A DNA stretch of 64,000 nt, taken from contig NC_084942.1 of assembly GCF_958298935.1 (NCBI RefSeq), forward strand, positions 14,267,501-14,331,500, read 5' to 3'. A model generated the notes under the pieces. It had not been told where the DNA came from. It made no database searches and worked only from the letters and a program-made list of their open reading frames with translations. Below are positions 1 to 12,187 of this stretch, one piece after another; position 1 is the stretch's first letter, and the number at the start of each line of letters is the position of its first letter. The translations under genes were made by a program, and so were the position numbers. The stretch is from Phragmites australis. Its lineage: Eukaryota > Streptophyta > Magnoliopsida > Poales > Poaceae.

Positions 1-2437
1 ATCCGGAGGAGACTAAGGAAATTCAGCGACAAGTCCAAGACCTTTTGGACCATGGGTACGTACGAGAGAGCCTTAGTCCTTGTGCTGTTCCTGTTCTTTT
101 GGTTCCTAAGAAAGATGGTACATGACGCATGTGTGTTGATTGTAGAGCCATTAATAATATCACAATAAGGTATCATCACCCTATTCCTAGGCTAGACGAT
201 ATGCTTGATGAGTTGAATGGTTCTATTATTTTCACGAAGATTGACTTGCGTAGTGGTTACCACCAAATAAGAATGAAATTGGGAGATGAATGGAAAACTG
301 CTTTCAAAACTAAGTTCGGTCTATATGAGTGGTTAGTGATGCCTTTTGGTTTAACTAATGCACCTAGCACTTTCATGAGATTGATGAATGAGGTTTTACG
401 TGCTTTCATAGGAAGATTTGTGGTGGTGTACTTTGATGATATTTTGATCTATAGCAAGTCACATGAAGAACACATTGATCATCTACGTGCTGTTTTTACT
501 GCTTTGAGAGAGGCACGTTTGTTTGCTAACCTTGACAAGTGCACCTTTTACACGAATAGAGTTGCTTTTCTTGGCTATGTTGTTACTCCACAAGGAATTG
601 AAGTGGACGAAGCTAAAATTGAAGCCATCAAGAGCTGGCCGACCCCTGGGACTATCACACAGGTGAGAAGCTTTCATGGCCTTGCAGGGTTCTATCGGCG
701 TTTTGTGAGATATTTCAGCACCATTGCTGCCCCACTAAATGAGTTGACAAAGAAGGGCGTTCCGTTCCAATGGGGGCCAGCACAAGAACAAGCTTTTAAT
801 ACGCTGAAAGATAAGCTTACGCATGCACCTCTACTCCAACTTCCGGACTTTGGTAAGACTTTTGAGTTAGAATGTGATGCTAGCGGCATTGGAATTGGAG
901 GAGTGCTACTACAAGGAGGTAAACGCGTTGCTTATTTTAGTGAGAAATTGAATGGGCCATCTCTTAATTATTCGATTTATGATAAGGAGTTGTATGCTTT
1001 AGTGCGAGTTTTAGAAACATGGCAACATTATCTTTGGCCCAAGGAGTTTATTATTCATTCTAATCATGAAGCTTTGAAACATATTAGAAGCCAAGCCAAA
1101 CTGAACAAACGTCATGCTAAATGGGTTGAATTTATAGAGTCATTTCCTTATATCATTAAACACAAGAAAGGTAAAGACAATGTCATTACAGATGCGTTAT
1201 CTAGACGTTATACCATGCTGTCCCAACTCGATCATAAGATTTTTGGTTTAGAAAAAATTAAAGGATTATATGCTACTGATTTGGACTTTAAAGATGCTTT
1301 TGAACATTGTAAAGAAGGAAGAATTTGGAATAAATATGTCCTGAATGATAGATTACTATACCGTGCTAACAGGCTATGCATCCCAGCTAGCTCTATTCGC
1401 CTATTGTTCTTGCAGGAAGCGCATGGAGGTGGTTTGATGGGACATTTTGGAGTGAAGAAGACCGAGAATGTACTGGCTACTCACTTCTTTTGGCCTAAGA
1501 TGAGGCGCGACGTCGAGTGCTACGTGGCACGCTGCACTACTTGCAATAAAGCTAAGTCTCGTTTGAACCCACATGGACTTTATATGCCTCTTCCTGTTCC
1601 TAGTGTGCCTTGGGAGGATATTTCTATGGATTTTGTTTTAGGATTGCCTAGGACCAAGAGGGGGAGGGATAGTATATTTGTCGTTGTGGATCGTTTTTCA
1701 AAAATGGCACATTTTATACCTTGTCACAAGAGCGATGATGCTACAAACATAGCTGATTTGTTTTTCAGGGAAATCATTCGCTTGCATGGAGTGCCTAACA
1801 CCATTGTTTCGGATCGTGATGCAAAATTTTTGAGCCACTTTTGGAGGACACTTTGGAATAAACTTGGGACAAAGCTGCTGTTTTCGACGACATGTCAACC
1901 TCAAACCGACGGACAAACGGAGGTTGTGAACCGCACATTATCCACCATGTTGCGGGCTGTTTTGAAGAAAAATTTGAGAATGTGGGAAGAGTGTCTACCC
2001 CATATTGAGTTCGCTTACAACAGATCAGTTCACTCCACCACCAAGGTAAGTCCGTTTCTGGTAGTGTATGGTTTTAACCCTCGTGCCCCTATTGATTTAC
2101 TTCCTTTACCAACATCCGAGAAATTGAATTTTGATGCTAAGACACGTGCTGATTTGATTCTGAAAATGCATGAGTTGACTAAACAAAATATTGAAAAGAT
2201 GAATGAGAAGTATAGAACTTATGGTAGCCAAGGTCGGAAACATATTACTTTTGAAATTGGTGATTTTGTGTGGTTACATTTGCGCAAAGATAGGTTTCCT
2301 GATTTGAGAAAGTCTAAATTGCTGCCTCGAGCTGATGGTCCTTTTAAAATTGTGGAAAAGATCAATGATAATGCATATAAGCTTGAGTTGCCTGCAGATT
2401 ATGGGGTTAGTCCCACATTTAACATTTCAGATTTGCG
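1..2437 (+). pseudogene. Gypsy pol (RT, RNase H, integrase), nearly open but with a stop
   Basis: A retroelement polyprotein fragment that would copy element RNA into DNA and integrate it. The frame is open from 129 onward; a TGA at 122-124 sits where KKDGT-W-RMCVD is expected, so a Trp codon is lost. Visible in order: RT with [12 protein letters not shown] near 418-456; RNase H with [11 protein letters not shown] near 870 and DKELYALVR near 985; the integrase zinc region GHFGVKK...CTTCNKAKS (1440-1560); and the DDE core with SMDFVLG (about 1625), SDRDAKF (about 1810) and [10 protein letters not shown] (about 1905). The usual TDHEAL of RNase H reads SNHEAL near 1060, an Asp-to-Asn change at a catalytic position. 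The C-terminal GPFKIVEKI...FNISDL block ends at 2437. The remaining codons to 2849 are non-coding LTR sequence. Confidence 0.85.
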
Positions 2438-2457
2438 ACTAGGCCGCCGCAAGTGTT

Positions 2458-2730
2458 TGTGGAACCCCAACTTCGAGTGCTTGAATTCTATTCGCAATAT
2501 TTCAGATTGCATCTTCTACATTCTTGCTTGTGTTCTCGGTACGCTTGCAGGGATTGAGACTTCTTGGCGAGGTCAACCGCGCGACACGGTTGATAACCAA
2601 CGGAGCTGTGGTGTAGTGATTGCAAGGGAGACGATCTGTTCGGGTCGAAGCCTTTGGATCATCAACGTCGAGTTCTCCATCCACCGACTTATCGCTACCT
2701 ATCGGAAGATCAGGCCAACATTACTCATCA
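2458..2730 (+). repeat. Partial 3' LTR of family A copy 1
   Basis: Positions 2458-2730 align with the 3' ends of the two 933-bp LTRs of the complete family A copy (about 8560-8824 and 13830-14096). Shared landmarks are gaaccccaac(t)tcgagtgct, tttggatcatcaacgtcga and cggaagatc. The first two thirds of the LTR are deleted. Confidence 0.8.
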
Positions 2731-2914
2731 CCAGTGGGGTCTTCTACTTCTTACTCCTCCTTGCATTGTTCATTGTCTGGTGTGCACACTTCCATAGCAT
2801 CAGACCATCCAACGTAGTACTTGTGACCATTTTGCACACGTGTCACTAAGAAATACTCTGGTGTTTAGCAAATGCTTGGCACCGGACCTTTCAGTGAGGT
2901 AAAATGCCTCTGGA
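2731..2914 (-). repeat. LTR fragment c of the Sirevirus-like element
   Basis: Matches 4219 to about 4400 inside the complete LTR. Shared landmarks are ggtggggtcttct, cacttccatagcatc and cacgtgtcactaagaaatac. Homology stops near 2914, before the leader stub. Confidence 0.75.
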
Positions 2915-2944
2915 ACTCTAAGATGTTAAGCCTATTAAGAGCAC

Positions 2945-2961
2945 GAGGCTCTGATATCACT
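2945..2961 (-). other. Primer binding site, initiator tRNA-Met type
   Basis: On the minus strand the bases directly after the LTR end (CCCTACA) read AGTGATATCAGAGCCTC. This is one mismatch from the grass TGGTATCAGAGCC site that pairs with initiator tRNA-Met. It fixes the element's orientation as minus. Confidence 0.75.
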
Positions 2962-4627
2962 TGTAGGGATCGGTGACATCGTAAGAGGGGGGTGAATTAG
3001 GACACTTAGAACTATTTTAGCTCCAAAAACAACACAAGATAAACCTATATCAATTTCTATCTAAATGTGCTCTAGGTTTATCTAGTGTGTCTACTCTACC
3101 AATCAAAGCGCTTGCAACTTATCTAAGAAGGTAAATTGCAAGTAAGTAAAGTCGAAAACGTAAATAAGGTAGAGAGAGCAAACTCGAAGGATTTTTTTCC
3201 CGTGATATCGATGGCATTAATACCACCCCTAGTCCATATTGGAGCTCCACAAAGGATATGCTCCCGGTCGGCACCCGGTCACGGCTCTTGAATCACCGAG
3301 CCACAAAAACAAGGCCTCCACCCGGATGAGCCACAAAGGCAAGGTCTCACCACTAGCCTCTCTTCTGGTTCCTTACCGCCATGATTACTTCGGAGCTTGA
3401 GCCACCAAGGCCCGTACACGCTTATCGTCACCACTCCACACCAAGTCGGAGTCTCAACAAGCTTGAGCAACTCCGGCCCAAGTTGCCGACGAGTCACCAA
3501 GACTCCATGGCACCGGCATACCAAGAGGTACAAGCTTGGATCACTCCTTGATCCACTCTCTAGGCAGCAATCACCTAACAACACACTCTATAGGCCTATA
3601 AGCACTAATCACTCTCTAATCTTGTGCTTAATTTGCCTTGGATGATCACTTTAAGCACTTTGGCGGCTTGGATGTCTTCTCATGTGTATATGAACTTCTC
3701 TAGACTCTGCTACATGCCACTACTTCAAATGACTGAGTGGAGGGGTATTTATAGCCTCAAACCCGCGCACTAGCTGTCAACCTAACGACTCTAAAAGGCT
3801 GTTAACACTAGATGATCCGGTGAGAATAATAGTACTAACACTGAATCATCTGGTGAGTACACTCTCACAAACTAGCCGTTTGAACCCCACTCAAGTCATT
3901 GTGAACACCGGATACTCTAGTGTATACTGCATCTTCATCACCGGACTTTTCGATGAGTATACCATAGCCATTCGAGCCAACATCTTCTCTGTTTAAATTG
4001 CTCTGGTGCCTTCTCCGGTGCTTATCAATTCATCAGCAGACTATCTGGTGAGCAATCCTCTGCCATCCGAGCCAAATGCAACCCTCTCTTGAAGTATTAC
4101 TACGATGAGATGATCTTCAGAGCACCGAACCTTCCGGTGAGGCCATGCATTCTCCCCTTTTTCAACAATGCTCTGGTGCTTGCCTCTGGTGTGTTCAAAT
4201 CAATCACCGGACTATCCGGTGGGGTCTTCTCTTCTTCCTCTTTGCACTATTCATTGTCTAGTGTGTGCACTTCCATAGCATCGGACCATCCGATGTAGTA
4301 CTTGTGTCCATTTTGCACACGTGTCACTAAGAAATACTCTGGTGTTTAGCAAACACTTGGCACCAGACCTTCTGGTGACGTCAAATTCCTCTGAACATAT
4401 TCTCCGGTGTGTTCCTTTATGTGGACACCAGACCATCTGGTGAGTTCATTTCTCCTGGGACTTTTTCCAATTCAACCAAACTTTGTCCTAGCTTCGGTGG
4501 CTTCTTCATGTATTGCATCCATGAGATCTACTAACATATATTATTGGCAAACATGTTAGTCCCATTGATTATGTTGTCATTAATCACAAAAACACAAACA
4601 TGGTCTAATATGGCCATTTTTCCTACA
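2962..4627 (-). repeat. Complete LTR b of the Sirevirus-like element (1666 bp)
   Basis: Bounded by TGTAGGGATCGG at 2962 and ggccatttttcctaca at 4627, an imperfect terminal inverted repeat. It holds many copies of a cacc-gga-cc-atccggtg-like motif between about 3800 and 4440. No coding capacity is visible. Confidence 0.75.
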
Positions 4628-5827
4628 ATTTCCCTGTTTTGGTGATTAATGACAACACAACCAAAACAAATTGTAAATAACAAATGATACCAAATGTAAA
4701 GGTCATAAATGAGCATAAATTCTTACCATATTGCTTGGATGCATGTTCTTACCAATTAGTCCCCCTTTGTTGTGGCTTCCCCTTTTTCCATTGCCACTAT
4801 CTCCATTTATCGACCTATGCAAGAGCTTCTCTTTTGTTGATGTAGGCGCCTTATGTTGCTTCTAGCATCTTCTTCTTCTCTCCCTTTGTCAACTTTAGCA
4901 TTCCTAGACCATCTTCCTTGTTTGCTATAATCTCCCTTGTTACTTGCTTCTTGCTTTGGTCATCCAAATTCTCCCCCTTTGTCAACAATCCCCAAAAAGG
5001 ACTATATGCACATGTTGAACTTAAAGAGAAAAATATTAGAGCACATGGGAGAGAGCTTCACAAATCATGACCCAGTTGAAAGGATACCAATTTAATGGAT
5101 ATCACTACAAATGAATGATACCTATTGTAGGGTATGATACCAATTGTAAGCTACAAAAGCACATGTATCACAATTTATGAAACTCACATAATATAGTCTA
5201 AACTCCCTCTATATGTGTGAATACATATGATGAGAATAAAACATATGAACAACTAAACAATATATCAATGTAGGAAGTTTAAGCTATATTATGCATGGAG
5301 GTAACTTAAATGAACAAAGATTTGACAATAATACCAATTGAAGTGTTTGAGCATTGCATACCTCCAAGGACATGTTAATTGCTCCATGAGACTATAAAAC
5401 ATGTTACTAGCAACACATGTTAATCTCAAAATCACAACCTATAGGATATACTCCCTATAAATGTGTGCATATAAGTGTTGAATACTTGTGAGATATATGC
5501 ACTTGTTATTGATAACAATGGGGATTTTTATCCTATAGATTGGATCATGACATATAAAAGATATCAATTGTAAAACTAGTGCCATAAAAAGAACCTACAA
5601 TTAATAAACCATGTAGGCTGCTCATGGATAAGAGAGAAACACAAGCAACCTACCATATGAAAATCTACACTAGGCATTGCAATAAATTGGAATAAGCATA
5701 TGCAATCCTATATGAGATAAAAAGAGCTACATCAAATGAAAGGATTTTTTTCATCTAGCTTCATTACCTCTTTTACCTTTGGATGGAGATTTGGGTATGT
5801 GATGATCATAATCTTCATCAATGTGCC
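4628..5827 (-). other. Non-coding 3' internal region with multiple polypurine tracts
   Basis: AT-rich and without a gene. On the minus strand several purine runs (GGGGGAG and relatives, at about 4763-4990 as ccccctttgtcaac on the plus strand) precede the LTR. Scattered gatacc/caattgta motifs recur at 5085-5150. Both are hallmarks of the long 3' non-coding region of Sireviruses. Confidence 0.55.
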
Positions 5828-6435
5828 CTATCCGGTGAGCAATCCTTAGCCATCCGAGCCAAATGCAGCCTTCTCTGGAAATATTACTCTTGTGAGATGA
5901 TCTTCAGAGCACCGGACCTTCAGTGAGGTCACTGCATTCTCCCCTTTTTTTAGCAATGCTCTAGTGCTTGCCTTCGGTGTGTTCAAATCAATCACCGGAC
6001 TATCTGGTGGGGTCTTCTACTTCTTCTTCCTCTTTGCACTATTCATTGTTCGGTGTGTGCACTTCCATTGCATCGGACCATCGGACGTAGTACTTGTGTC
6101 CATTTTGTCACACATGTCACTAAGAAATACTCCGGTGTTTAGCAAACACTTGGCACCGGACACTTGGCACCGGACCTTCCGGTGATGTCAAATGCCTATG
6201 GACATATTCTCTGGTGTGTTCATCTATGTGAACACCGGACCATCCAGTGAGTTCATTTCTCCTGGGACTTTTTTCAATTCAACGAATCTTTGTCCCGACT
6301 TCGGTGGTTTCTTCATGTATTGCATCCATAAGACCTACTAACATATATTCTTGGCAAACATGTTAGTCACATTGACTAGGTTTTCATTAATCACCAAAAA
6401 CACAAACATGGCCCAATATGGCCATTTTCCCTACA
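5828..6435 (-). repeat. LTR fragment a of the Sirevirus-like element
   Basis: Aligns with 4038-4627 of the complete LTR, from ggtgagcaatcc to the terminal ggccattttccctaca. A small duplication (cacttggcaccggac) lies near 6150-6175. The part corresponding to 2962-4037 is missing. Confidence 0.75.
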
Positions 6436-7891
6436 GTCTTCAAATGTGTGTAGACTATCAACCACTAAATGCAGTCACGGTCAAGAACAAGTACCCTCTT
6501 CCCAGAATTGATATCTTGTTTGACCAATTAACTGGTGCACGATTCTTCTCCAAGGTTGATCTAAGATTAGATTACCATTAGATCAAGATTAGAGCTGAAG
6601 ATATTCCTAAGACAGCCTTCTCTACTCATTATGGACTTTATGAGTAAACCATCATGTCCTTTGGCCTCACCAATGCTCTAGCTTATTTCTTGTATTTGAT
6701 GAACTCGGTATTCATGGAAGAGCTCGATGTGTTCGTTGTGATCTTCATTGATGACATACTCATGTATTTCAAGACTGAAGAACGTGTCAAACACCTTCAA
6801 ATTGTTCTCAGATGACTTTGAGATCATCGCCAGTATACCAAGTTCAGTAAATATGAGTTTTTTCTCAAAGAAGTTTCTTTTCTTGGTCATGTACTATCTG
6901 AGAATGGTGTTGCTGTGGATCCAAGTAAAGTGCAGGATGTTCTCAGGTGGGTGCAACCTCGAAGTGTCACTGATGTCTAGAGTTTTCTTGAACTTACAGT
7001 ATATTACTGCCATTTCATCGAGGATTTCTCCAAGATTTCTAAGCCAATGGCTGAGCTATTGAAGAAAGAGACCAAATTTGAGTGGTCCGGTAAATGTGAA
7101 GAAGCTTTCCAAACTTTAAAATCCCTTCTTATGACCGCTCCTATTCTAACTCAACCTAATATCCATAAGAACTTCGACATCTTTTGTGATGCCTCCCGAT
7201 TGGTCTCGAGTGTGTTCTTATGCAAGAAGGCTGAGCAATTGCTTATGCCTCTCGTCAATTGAAGCACCATGAGAAAAATTACCCTACTCGTGATCTAGAG
7301 CTTACCGCTATCGTGCATGCTTTAAAGATCTGGCACCACTATCTCCTAGGAAATCCTTGCAAAATCTACACCGATCATAAAAGCCTCTAATACATCTTCA
7401 CCCAAGATGATCTCAACATGAGGCAGAGAAGATGGCTTGAATTGATCAAAGACTATGAGTTGGAAGTTCACTACCATCCCAGAAAGAAAAATGTAGTTGT
7501 TGATGCTTTGAGTCAAAAGGGTCGATGCACTTGTCTTACAGTCATGCCCAGAAGCGTCACACTTTTGGTGAATTCCAAAGGCTTGAACTTCAAATGGTCG
7601 AAGAAGGTTATCTCGCTAACATTGAGATCAAATCCACCCTTCTTGACGAAATTAAGGAATCACAATTTGACAACAAAGGAATGGCCATAATTCATGAGAA
7701 GATGAAATAGGGCAAAGCCAGATGTTTCTCAATGGACGATCAAGGTGTTCTATGGTTTGGAAAGAGGATAGTAGTTCCTAAGGTCGAAGAGTTGAGAAAG
7801 AAGATATTGGACCAACCTCATGACTTTTTTCTATCCATCCATCCTGGAAGCACAAAGATATATCAAGATCTGTAGTAGAAGTTTTGATGGA
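6436..7891 (+). pseudogene. Family B Gypsy RT and RNase H, broken
   Basis: Starts abruptly in RT at [19 protein letters not shown] right after the Sirevirus-like LTR end. Then come LRLDYH, a stop, and VVIFIDDILMY (about 6735-6765, the catalytic DD retained). RNase H has FDIFCDASR near 7180 and a decayed YTDHKSL near 7370. The linker [14 protein letters not shown] is near 7470. Several stops and frame changes occur (for example 6580, 6645 and 7260). At 7887-7891 the frame is cut inside the integrase zinc region by the family A copy 2 insertion and resumes at 14097. The [16 protein letters not shown] type resembles Del/Tekay chromoviruses. Confidence 0.8.
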
Positions 7892-8824
7892 TGATGAGCC
7901 CATGGCTCCTTCAGATATGATCAATACCACCAATAATCCTCAAATTATACAAGGTCCAATTACAAGAGTACGTGCACGACAATTAGACCATCAGGTGAAC
8001 TCGTTCCTTACTGTTCATGTTTTCTTGGATGAATTACTACTAAATTTTTGTGATGTTTTATTGCATAGGAACGTGGGAGAAGCACCATAACCTTTCTCAG
8101 ATGTCACTCCTCGAAGGCCAAGGCTACTCAGACTCAAGGCTGAGCTCTAGTTGTGGTCGGGGTCGAAGTCGTGGTCATAGTCGAAGTCGAGTTTCAGGAC
8201 AGCACATCAGTAAAACAGGCATAACTCTCTCATACGAAGTTCGTTTTAGGCAATCTTGGATATTCTAGAAAGCTTACGATGAGCCCTTTCCAAAGGATAT
8301 GAGATCAACCACATATTCCTTATAGTTTAGTCAGAGTCAAAGGAATAAGGTGCTGCATCACTGTTTTGAACCCTGTCGGGTTTTGTAATCGTGTCGGAGT
8401 CGGAGTCCAGGTTGTGCACGCCTCTCTCCACGGTTGCACAACCCTAGGTCAAGCTCCTCACGCCCCCCCCCCCATATATACAAAGTAGTCATCATAGTTT
8501 AGGCTTGAGTTTAGATTAGATTATTCTGTTTAATACAGTTTCACCCTTTATAAGTTTTTTGAACCCCAACTCGAGTGCTTCATTGGTAATTAGCAATACT
8601 CAGATTGCATCTACATGTTCTTGCTTGTGTTCTTGATTCGCTTGCAGGAAAGCCTTCTTGGCGAGCTCAGCTGCGTCTTAGCACGGTTGATAACTATGGA
8701 GTAGTGGTGTAGTGGTTGCGTGGGTTCTTGATCTATTCTGATCGGAGTCTTTGGATCATCAACGTCGAAACTTCACTAATCGACTTATCATATTACCTTC
8801 GGAAGATCGGGCAAATGCACATTA
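7892..8824 (+). repeat. 5' LTR of family A copy 2 (933 bp)
   Basis: Begins TGATGAGCCCATGGC and ends gcacatta, with the TG...CA end mutated to TA. A TATA-like catatatac lies at about 8473 after a C run (8461-8472). It aligns over its full length with 13164-14096. Confidence 0.85.
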
Positions 8825-8826
8825 AG

Positions 8827-8840
8827 TGGTATCAGAGCCT
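8827..8840 (+). other. Primer binding site tggtatcagagcct
   Basis: Two bases after the 5' LTR, complementary to the 3' end of plant initiator tRNA-Met. It marks the start of minus-strand DNA synthesis. Confidence 0.85.
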
Positions 8841-9912
8841 CGGTTGCCCGTTAGGTAATCTCAGTTATCCCTTCTGTTTCATCGAGTTCCTTTACCCAGA
8901 GTCCAAAAAATTACCCCACAAAAAAAAGGATTTAGATCTTAGTTTTTTGTTGTCCAAACCACTTTGTGCCTTTCGCAATTTTGTTTTCAGTTTTCACGTT
9001 GTTCAGTTTGAGTCCATCATCGATGTCTTGTTGCTGGTCGAGTCATCGTGTTTTAGTTTCTAGCGTCGAGTCTTTGCTAATTTAGTCGTCGAGTTACTCG
9101 GCTTGCCTAGTCTGCTATAGCCGAGTTTGTGACCCACTCAGGGTCCTGACTAGTCACTCCGACCACCCCTCGGGTCCCGACCAGTCACTCGACCACCCAC
9201 TCGGGGTCCGACCAGTCACTCCAACCATCCACTCATTGTCCGACCAATCACTCTGCCCACCTTCTTGGATTCGACCACCATAGCTGAAACAGAGGTAGCC
9301 AAAGTTCAGAGAGAGAGTATCTTTTTATTACCTTTATATTCCTGCTCTCCAGAAAAAGTTTGTGACTCATATACCTTTTTCGACTTAGAAAAGTCAGTAG
9401 AAGAGTTTTGAGTTTGTGTCACATTCGCAAAAAAAAAAAAGCAAGAAGCAGAAAAAAAGAGAGAAGAAGCAAACAGTGCCAAAAAAAAGAGAGAATTCAA
9501 AAAAAAGGAATCAGTTTACATTGCGAATTTTATTCTATTGTGCTTGTGTGTGTTATAGTTTTCAACTTGCTTGAGCTAGTTCTAGGAACGTGTTCGGGCC
9601 AACAACTGTGACGAGTACTGTGGACTTTTATTAAGCATTGCTAATCTTATTTCAATTATTGATATTCCTTGCTACTAAATATTACCTGTCCAAGCTACAC
9701 CTTCTCCCGATCAGAACGATTTCTCCCCTTGCAACTACCTCACTCGCACCCGATAAGGTATCATAAATCAGCCACCGGTTGTGCTAACTGCTGTGTATGG
9801 TAAGAACACTTGCAAGAGCGTAGTAAGACGCTTGAGAGTGTGTGACTCTACCTCCACCACTTAGTAGTCGATAGGGATAATACCTTTTGCTATCTTCTGT
9901 CTACTACTAACC
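8841..9912 (+). other. 5' untranslated leader of family A copy 2
   Basis: No gene seen. It contains degenerate gaccagtcactc repeats (about 9145-9260), an A-rich stretch (about 9429-9505), and the gag start context accATGg at 9913. Confidence 0.6.
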
Positions 9913-12180
9913 ATGGCAGGTGAAACATCAGATGCGAAAGAGTGTGTTTTGAGAGAAGAAATCACAATGTTGTTGGATGGTCATTGGCAAACTATTAGTA
10001 ACGACATTGACAAGAAGCTTGCGAGAACCAATACTGCATTGCAATGACTCAATAAAAGCATTGCAATACTCAATACACGCTTTGATCGATTGGTTAATCT
10101 GCCACCAAACAATGGTCAACTGGATCCTCATGTTGCAGCTCATGAACAAGAGGAGTCTGTCGCGGATAAAGAAATTTTGAGGCAAGAACATGACGCCTTT
10201 GATGCACAACTACAGAATCCATAGAATTTCAACCGTCAAGGTATGAGAGGTAATGATTTTCAGCAACATAACCCACGTGTTAATGATGATCCATTTGCTA
10301 AGGTTAAGTTTACTATACCATCTTTTGCGTGTACTTATGATGCTAAAAAGTATTTAGATTGGGAGATGACGGTCGAACAGAAGTTTAATGCTCATTTGGT
10401 TCCTAAAGTGAATAGAGTTAGGCAAGCCACTAGTGAATTTAAAGATTTTGCAATCATCTAGTGGAATAGAGTTTGCATCGATGGATTAGCGCCTATGACA
10501 TGGAATGCTTTAAAAGTTGCTATGTGTAACAGATTTGCTCCATCCTCTTTTAAACGTGATTTGCGTAAGAAATTACAGCACTTAAACCAAGGTTATAGAT
10601 CCGTAGAAGAATATTATCTGGAGCTACAAATTAGTATGTTGTGTTGTGATATTATTGAGGATGAAGAGGCTGCGTTGGCACGCTTTTATGGAAGGTTAAC
10701 GCATGAAATTCAGGACATAGTTGATTACAAAGAATACGATAGTGTTCCTAGATTTTTCCAACTTGCGTGTTTGGTAGAAAAGGAATTGCAGGGACGACAG
10801 CAGAGGCCAAGTAACAATTTTGGAAGCTCGATTGCTTCAAAATCAACGTCGGGTCAAGACAAAACAGCCCCACGATCAGCTTCACGGTCTACTGCCCCCT
10901 TCTCGAGGAGGGCATGTTCAGCAATACCCTCAACACCGTCACACGCTCCTGAGGTAAGTAAATCCGTAAGTGTACAGGGTCCAACCAAGAGCTCTTCTTC
11001 GGTTGCCTCTATAGGCCAATCGACCAGGATTGTATGCCACCGATGCAAGGGAATGGGCCACACCATGAAGGATTGTCCAAGTCAACGAGCATACATTGCA
11101 ACAGATGATGGTGGATATGTAAGTGCTAGTGATGTTGAGGATGAATATGCTCTTGCAGCTAACCTTGCAGGTAAAGAGGACGAACTCGAGATGGATATCA
11201 ACCATGAGTAAGAATTGAGTGCAGCTGCTACGGAGAATTATAGGACACTCATTGTGCAGCGAGTGTTAAGTACTCAAATGGAGCAAGTGGAACAGTTACA
11301 ACGCCATAATCTATTTCAGATGTTCCTCATAATCAAGAACTTTCGTGTTCGAGTCATTATTGATGGAGGAAGCTGCAACAATTTGGTAAGTTCAGATTTG
11401 ATCAAGAAACTTTCATTGCTAATAAGAACACATCTTCATCCATACCACATTCAGTGATTCAACAATAGCGGTAAGGTGAAGGAAATGCAAACAGCTAGGG
11501 TGCATTTTTCTATTGGTTCATACCATGAATGTGCTGATTTTGATGTAGTTCCTATGCAAACATGCTCTCTTTTGCTAGGACGACTATGGGAGTTTGATAC
11601 TAATGCAACACATCACGGTAAAAGTAATAAGTACACTCTTATGCATTAAGGAAAGAAAATAACTTTTCTACCTTTAACCCCTGCTGAAATTGTGAAATGT
11701 GAGCAAGAGATAGCTGAAACTAAGAGAAAAGCGCTTGAGAATGAATCTGAAAATCATCAAGTAGCCGAAAAAGTTTTTCCACCTAAAAAGGAGAAAGCAA
11801 CAACAACTTCTAAGTCTGATGGAATTAAATTGAAAGAGTGTGTTATGCTTGCCACTAAATCTGACCTTGCTGAAATTTGTGATAATGAGCTACCATGCTA
11901 TGCTTTGATATGCAAAGATGCTTTAGTTTCACTTGAGGATATATCTACCTCTTTGCCTCCTGCTGTTTCTAACCTTTTGCAGGAGTTTGTGGATGTATTT
12001 CCAGCTGACGTACCCCCGGGATTACCACCTATTCGAGGGATTGAGCATCAAATTGATTTGATTCCGGAAACAACTTTGCCAAATCGTGTTGCATATAGGA
12101 CCAATCCGGAAGAGACTAAGGAAATTTAGCGACAAGTGCAAGACCTTTTGGACCGTGGGTATGTACGAGAAAGTCTTAAC
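9913..12180 (+). pseudogene. Gag-protease of family A copy 2, with stops
   Basis: One reading frame runs from ATG 9913 to about 12180 with in-frame stops near 10045, 10222, 10459, 11209, 11455, 11647 and 12127. Gag is recognised by FAKVKFTIPSF, DAKKYLDWE and LRKKLQHLNQGYRSVEEYY (10290-10620) and by a CCHC zinc knuckle CHRCKGMGHTMKDC at 11035-11076. The protease motif is VIIDGGSCNNLVSS at about 11352. The linker [18 protein letters not shown] (12012-12065) normally leads into RT. Family A copy 1 shows what should follow: VRESL.PCAVPVLLVPKKDG. Here the sequence jumps after CCTTGTGCT (about 12187) into the integrase zinc region. Confidence 0.85.
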
Positions 12181-12187
12181 CCTTGTG

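Larger units (their letters stand above)
1..2730 (+). mobile_element. Ty3/Gypsy LTR retrotransposon, family A copy 1, 3' portion
   Basis: This is the 3' part of a Gypsy element cut off by the left edge of the window. It holds RT, RNase H and integrase (1 to about 2437), followed directly by the end of an LTR (2458-2730). Positions 1-60 match 12106-12165 inside the second family A copy (7892-14096), so the two belong to one family. The junction at about 2437-2458 has lost the end of pol and roughly the first 660 bp of the LTR, judged by comparison with copy 2. The LTR tail ends ...ctcatca at 2730, where sequence of another element begins. Confidence 0.85.
2731..6435 (-). mobile_element. Rearranged minus-strand Ty1/Copia Sirevirus-like element with three LTR pieces
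   Basis: Read on the minus strand, the order is: a partial LTR (6435 to 5828), 3' internal DNA (5827 to 4628), a complete LTR (4627 to 2962), a primer binding site and 5' leader stub (2961 to 2915), and a second partial LTR (2914 to 2731). LTRs begin TGTAGG and end CCCTACA. No gag or pol remains. Assignment to the Sirevirus group is inferred from purine runs (GGGGGAG, minus strand) clustered beside the LTR and from repeats of the ATTGGTATC type in the internal DNA. It lies between family A copy 1 and the broken RT of family B. Confidence 0.65.

Noticed and set aside
129..2849. 906-codon open frame as an intact host gene
   Set aside because: It is retroelement RT-RNase H-integrase; the last 137 codons are LTR and another element's LTR, and a stop precedes it at 122.
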